Below, one piece after another: positions 6,077-6,869 of a stretch of DNA of 6,869 nucleotides. Position numbers and translations under genes: made by a program. Under the pieces are notes generated by a model. It saw only the letters and a list, made by a program, of their open reading frames with translations. It did not search any database and was not told where the DNA came from. The stretch is from Rhodoferax sp. (GTDB taxonomy: Bacteria; Pseudomonadota; Gammaproteobacteria; Burkholderiales; Burkholderiaceae_C), in the NCBI GenBank assembly GCA_029946045.1, contig JAQSDS010000068.1, forward strand, positions 1-6,869. Direction: 5' to 3'. Numbering within the stretch: position 1 is the stretch's first letter; each line of letters begins with the position of its first letter.

Positions 6077-6745
6077 AGCATTGCCCACCGTGCACCAGGT
6101 CGCACTGCTGTCGTTGCCGTGAATTTGGCTGAGCCCTAAGGCGCGCAAGCGCAGGCGCGCCAGCGCAGCCAGGTCGGCCAGCCACTTACCCGGCTTCAGG
6201 GGTTGAAAGCAGTTGCCCGCCAGGGGATCACTTGCCATGAAGGCGGCGCGCACTTCATCGCCCACCTCGAACGCTTGCGGACCAATACACGGCCCAAGCC
6301 AGGCCAGGATGTCCTTGGTCTGCAGGCGTTTGACCGTGGCCTCCAAAATACCCACCCCACCCTGCCCGGCCAGACCGCGCCAACCGGCATGGGCCGCAGC
6401 CACCCGGTGGCCGTCTGCGCTGGCAAACAACACCGGTAGACAGTCAGCCACCATCACCGTGCAGGCCAGGCCGGGCTGGTCTGTCAGGCAGGCGTCGGCC
6501 ACGGTGCCGTCCGGGGTGGTGGTGTCCAGTGACACCACCTGGGTGCCGTGGACCTGATTCAAAAAAACCGGCCGTGCGCCAATGGCCTGATGGAAAATAG
6601 CCCGATTGGCGCGCACATGGGCAGCATCATCGGCCACATGGTCGCCGAGGTTCAGACTGTCATAGGGCGCAGCCGACACACCACCCATGCGTGTGGTGCA
6701 CACCGCCCGCACCCCCGCAGGTAAAGGCCAGTCAGGTGTCAGCAT
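6005..6745 (-). CDS. pgeF: Peptidoglycan editing factor / YfiH-LACC1 family purine nucleoside enzyme
   Basis: A 246-residue cytoplasmic protein of the YfiH (DUF152, cytochrome/laccase-like LACC1) family. Members have been described as purine nucleoside phosphorylase/adenosine deaminase-type enzymes, and E. coli YfiH as preventing misincorporation of serine into peptidoglycan precursors. The zinc-site residues are present: His66 in NQVHG, Cys102 in VADCLPV and His119 in HAGWRG. The Cys-His spacing of 17 agrees with other members. GPCIGP (151-156, Cys153) and the C-terminal FFSYRRDRVTGR (226-237) are also typical. The ATG at 6745 is the only choice, because a TAG stop lies directly in front of it in frame; GGGGG lies 8 bases upstream. 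In related genomes pgeF usually follows rluD. Here a REP element with tandem repeats begins 12 bases beyond the start codon on the upstream side. Confidence 0.93.
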   Translation of the reverse strand: MLTPDWPLPAGVRAVCTTRMGGVSAAPYDSLNLGDHVADDAAHVRANRAIFHQAIGARPVFLNQVHGTQVVSLDTTTPDGTVADACLTDQPGLACTVMVADCLPVLFASADGHRVAAAHAGWRGLAGQGGVGILEATVKRLQTKDILAWLGPCIGPQAFEVGDEVRAAFMASDPLAGNCFQPLKPGKWLADLAALARLRLRALGLSQIHGNDSSATWCTVGNASRFFSYRRDRVTGRFCASIWREL

Positions 6746-6757
6746 CTAAAAGCCCCC

Positions 6758-6827
6758 GCAGTTGTAGGAGACCTTGCAGTTGGAAGAGGTCTTGCAGTTG
6801 TGGGGGCCCTGTAGTTGTGGGAGGCCC
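6758..6827 (+). repeat. Degenerate tandem repeat of four 17-18-bp units next to pgeF
   Basis: Four adjacent units: 6758-6775 (GCAGTTGTAGGAGACCTT), 6776-6793 (GCAGTTGGAAGAGGTCTT), 6794-6810 (GCAGTTGTGGGGGCCCT) and 6811-6827 (GTAGTTGTGGGAGGCCC). The consensus is close to GCAGTTGTGGGAGGCCTT. The last unit is the head of the REP palindrome at 6815-6840, so the array again looks like outward duplication of a REP head, with older units more diverged. It occupies the 5' leader region of pgeF. Confidence 0.75.
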
Positions 6828-6869
6828 GCCCTCGGGCCGAAGGCTGTTTGGGGGCATTCGCGGCGAGGG
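6815..6869. repeat. REP/BIME-type palindromic element, copy 2, cut by window edge
   Basis: This copy reads TTGTGGGA, then the hairpin GGCCCG-CCCT-CGGGCC (6823-6838), then GA. A 17-base linker follows (AGGCTGTT plus nine bases), then the start of the opposing unit (TCGCGGCGAGGG, 6858-6869). Compared with the reverse complement of copy 1 (1896-1842), the first 34 and last 12 bases are identical and only a 9-base block in the linker differs. The two copies are therefore inverted with respect to each other and flank the whole phaCAB-pgeF block. The remaining arm lies beyond the window. Confidence 0.75.

Overview
The window looks like a GC-rich chromosomal segment of a betaproteobacterium of the order Burkholderiales, most likely Comamonadaceae (Rhodoferax/Polaromonas/Acidovorax-like). 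This rests on the phaC-phaA-phaB gene order, the protein sequences, and the link to a small membrane protein and pgeF. No rRNA or other taxonomic marker is present, so the genus is an inference.

Layout. Positions 1-1642 (minus strand) carry an exopolysaccharide operon resembling enterobacterial yjbEFGH/gfcABCD. It has a small secreted Ala/Gly/Thr-rich protein (YjbE-like, 1361-1642), a strong C(UUCG)G hairpin with a U-tract (1317-1341), a GfcB/YjbF lipoprotein (612-1304) and a GfcC/YjbG periplasmic protein that runs off the left edge (1-615). The last two genes start with TTG and overlap as TTGA. Positions 1643-1955 hold no gene: they contain an AT-rich promoter region for the YjbE-like gene and a REP/BIME-type palindromic element whose two ends are expanded into short tandem repeats. 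Positions 1956-5679 (minus strand) are a complete polyhydroxyalkanoate operon: phaC (class I synthase), phaA (beta-ketothiolase) and phaB (acetoacetyl-CoA reductase). Positions 5680-5788 are a divergent promoter region. Positions 5789-6076 (plus strand) encode a small two-helix membrane protein of unknown function. It is convergent with pgeF (6005-6745, minus strand), and the two coding regions overlap by 72 bp. Positions 6746-6869 hold a second, inverted copy of the REP/BIME element, again with a tandemly repeated arm, cut by the right edge.

How it fits together. PhaA condenses two acetyl-CoA, PhaB reduces the product with NADPH to (R)-3-hydroxybutyryl-CoA, and PhaC polymerises it into storage polyester. 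The neighbouring yjb/gfc-type operon acts in the envelope and probably serves exopolysaccharide export or assembly. PgeF acts in the cytoplasm and is linked to peptidoglycan precursor fidelity and purine nucleoside chemistry. The enzymes are well-known families. The less ordinary parts are the paired REP elements with amplified arms flanking the pha-pgeF block, the YjbE-like gene with its attenuator-like hairpin, and the in-register antisense overlap at the pgeF 3' end.
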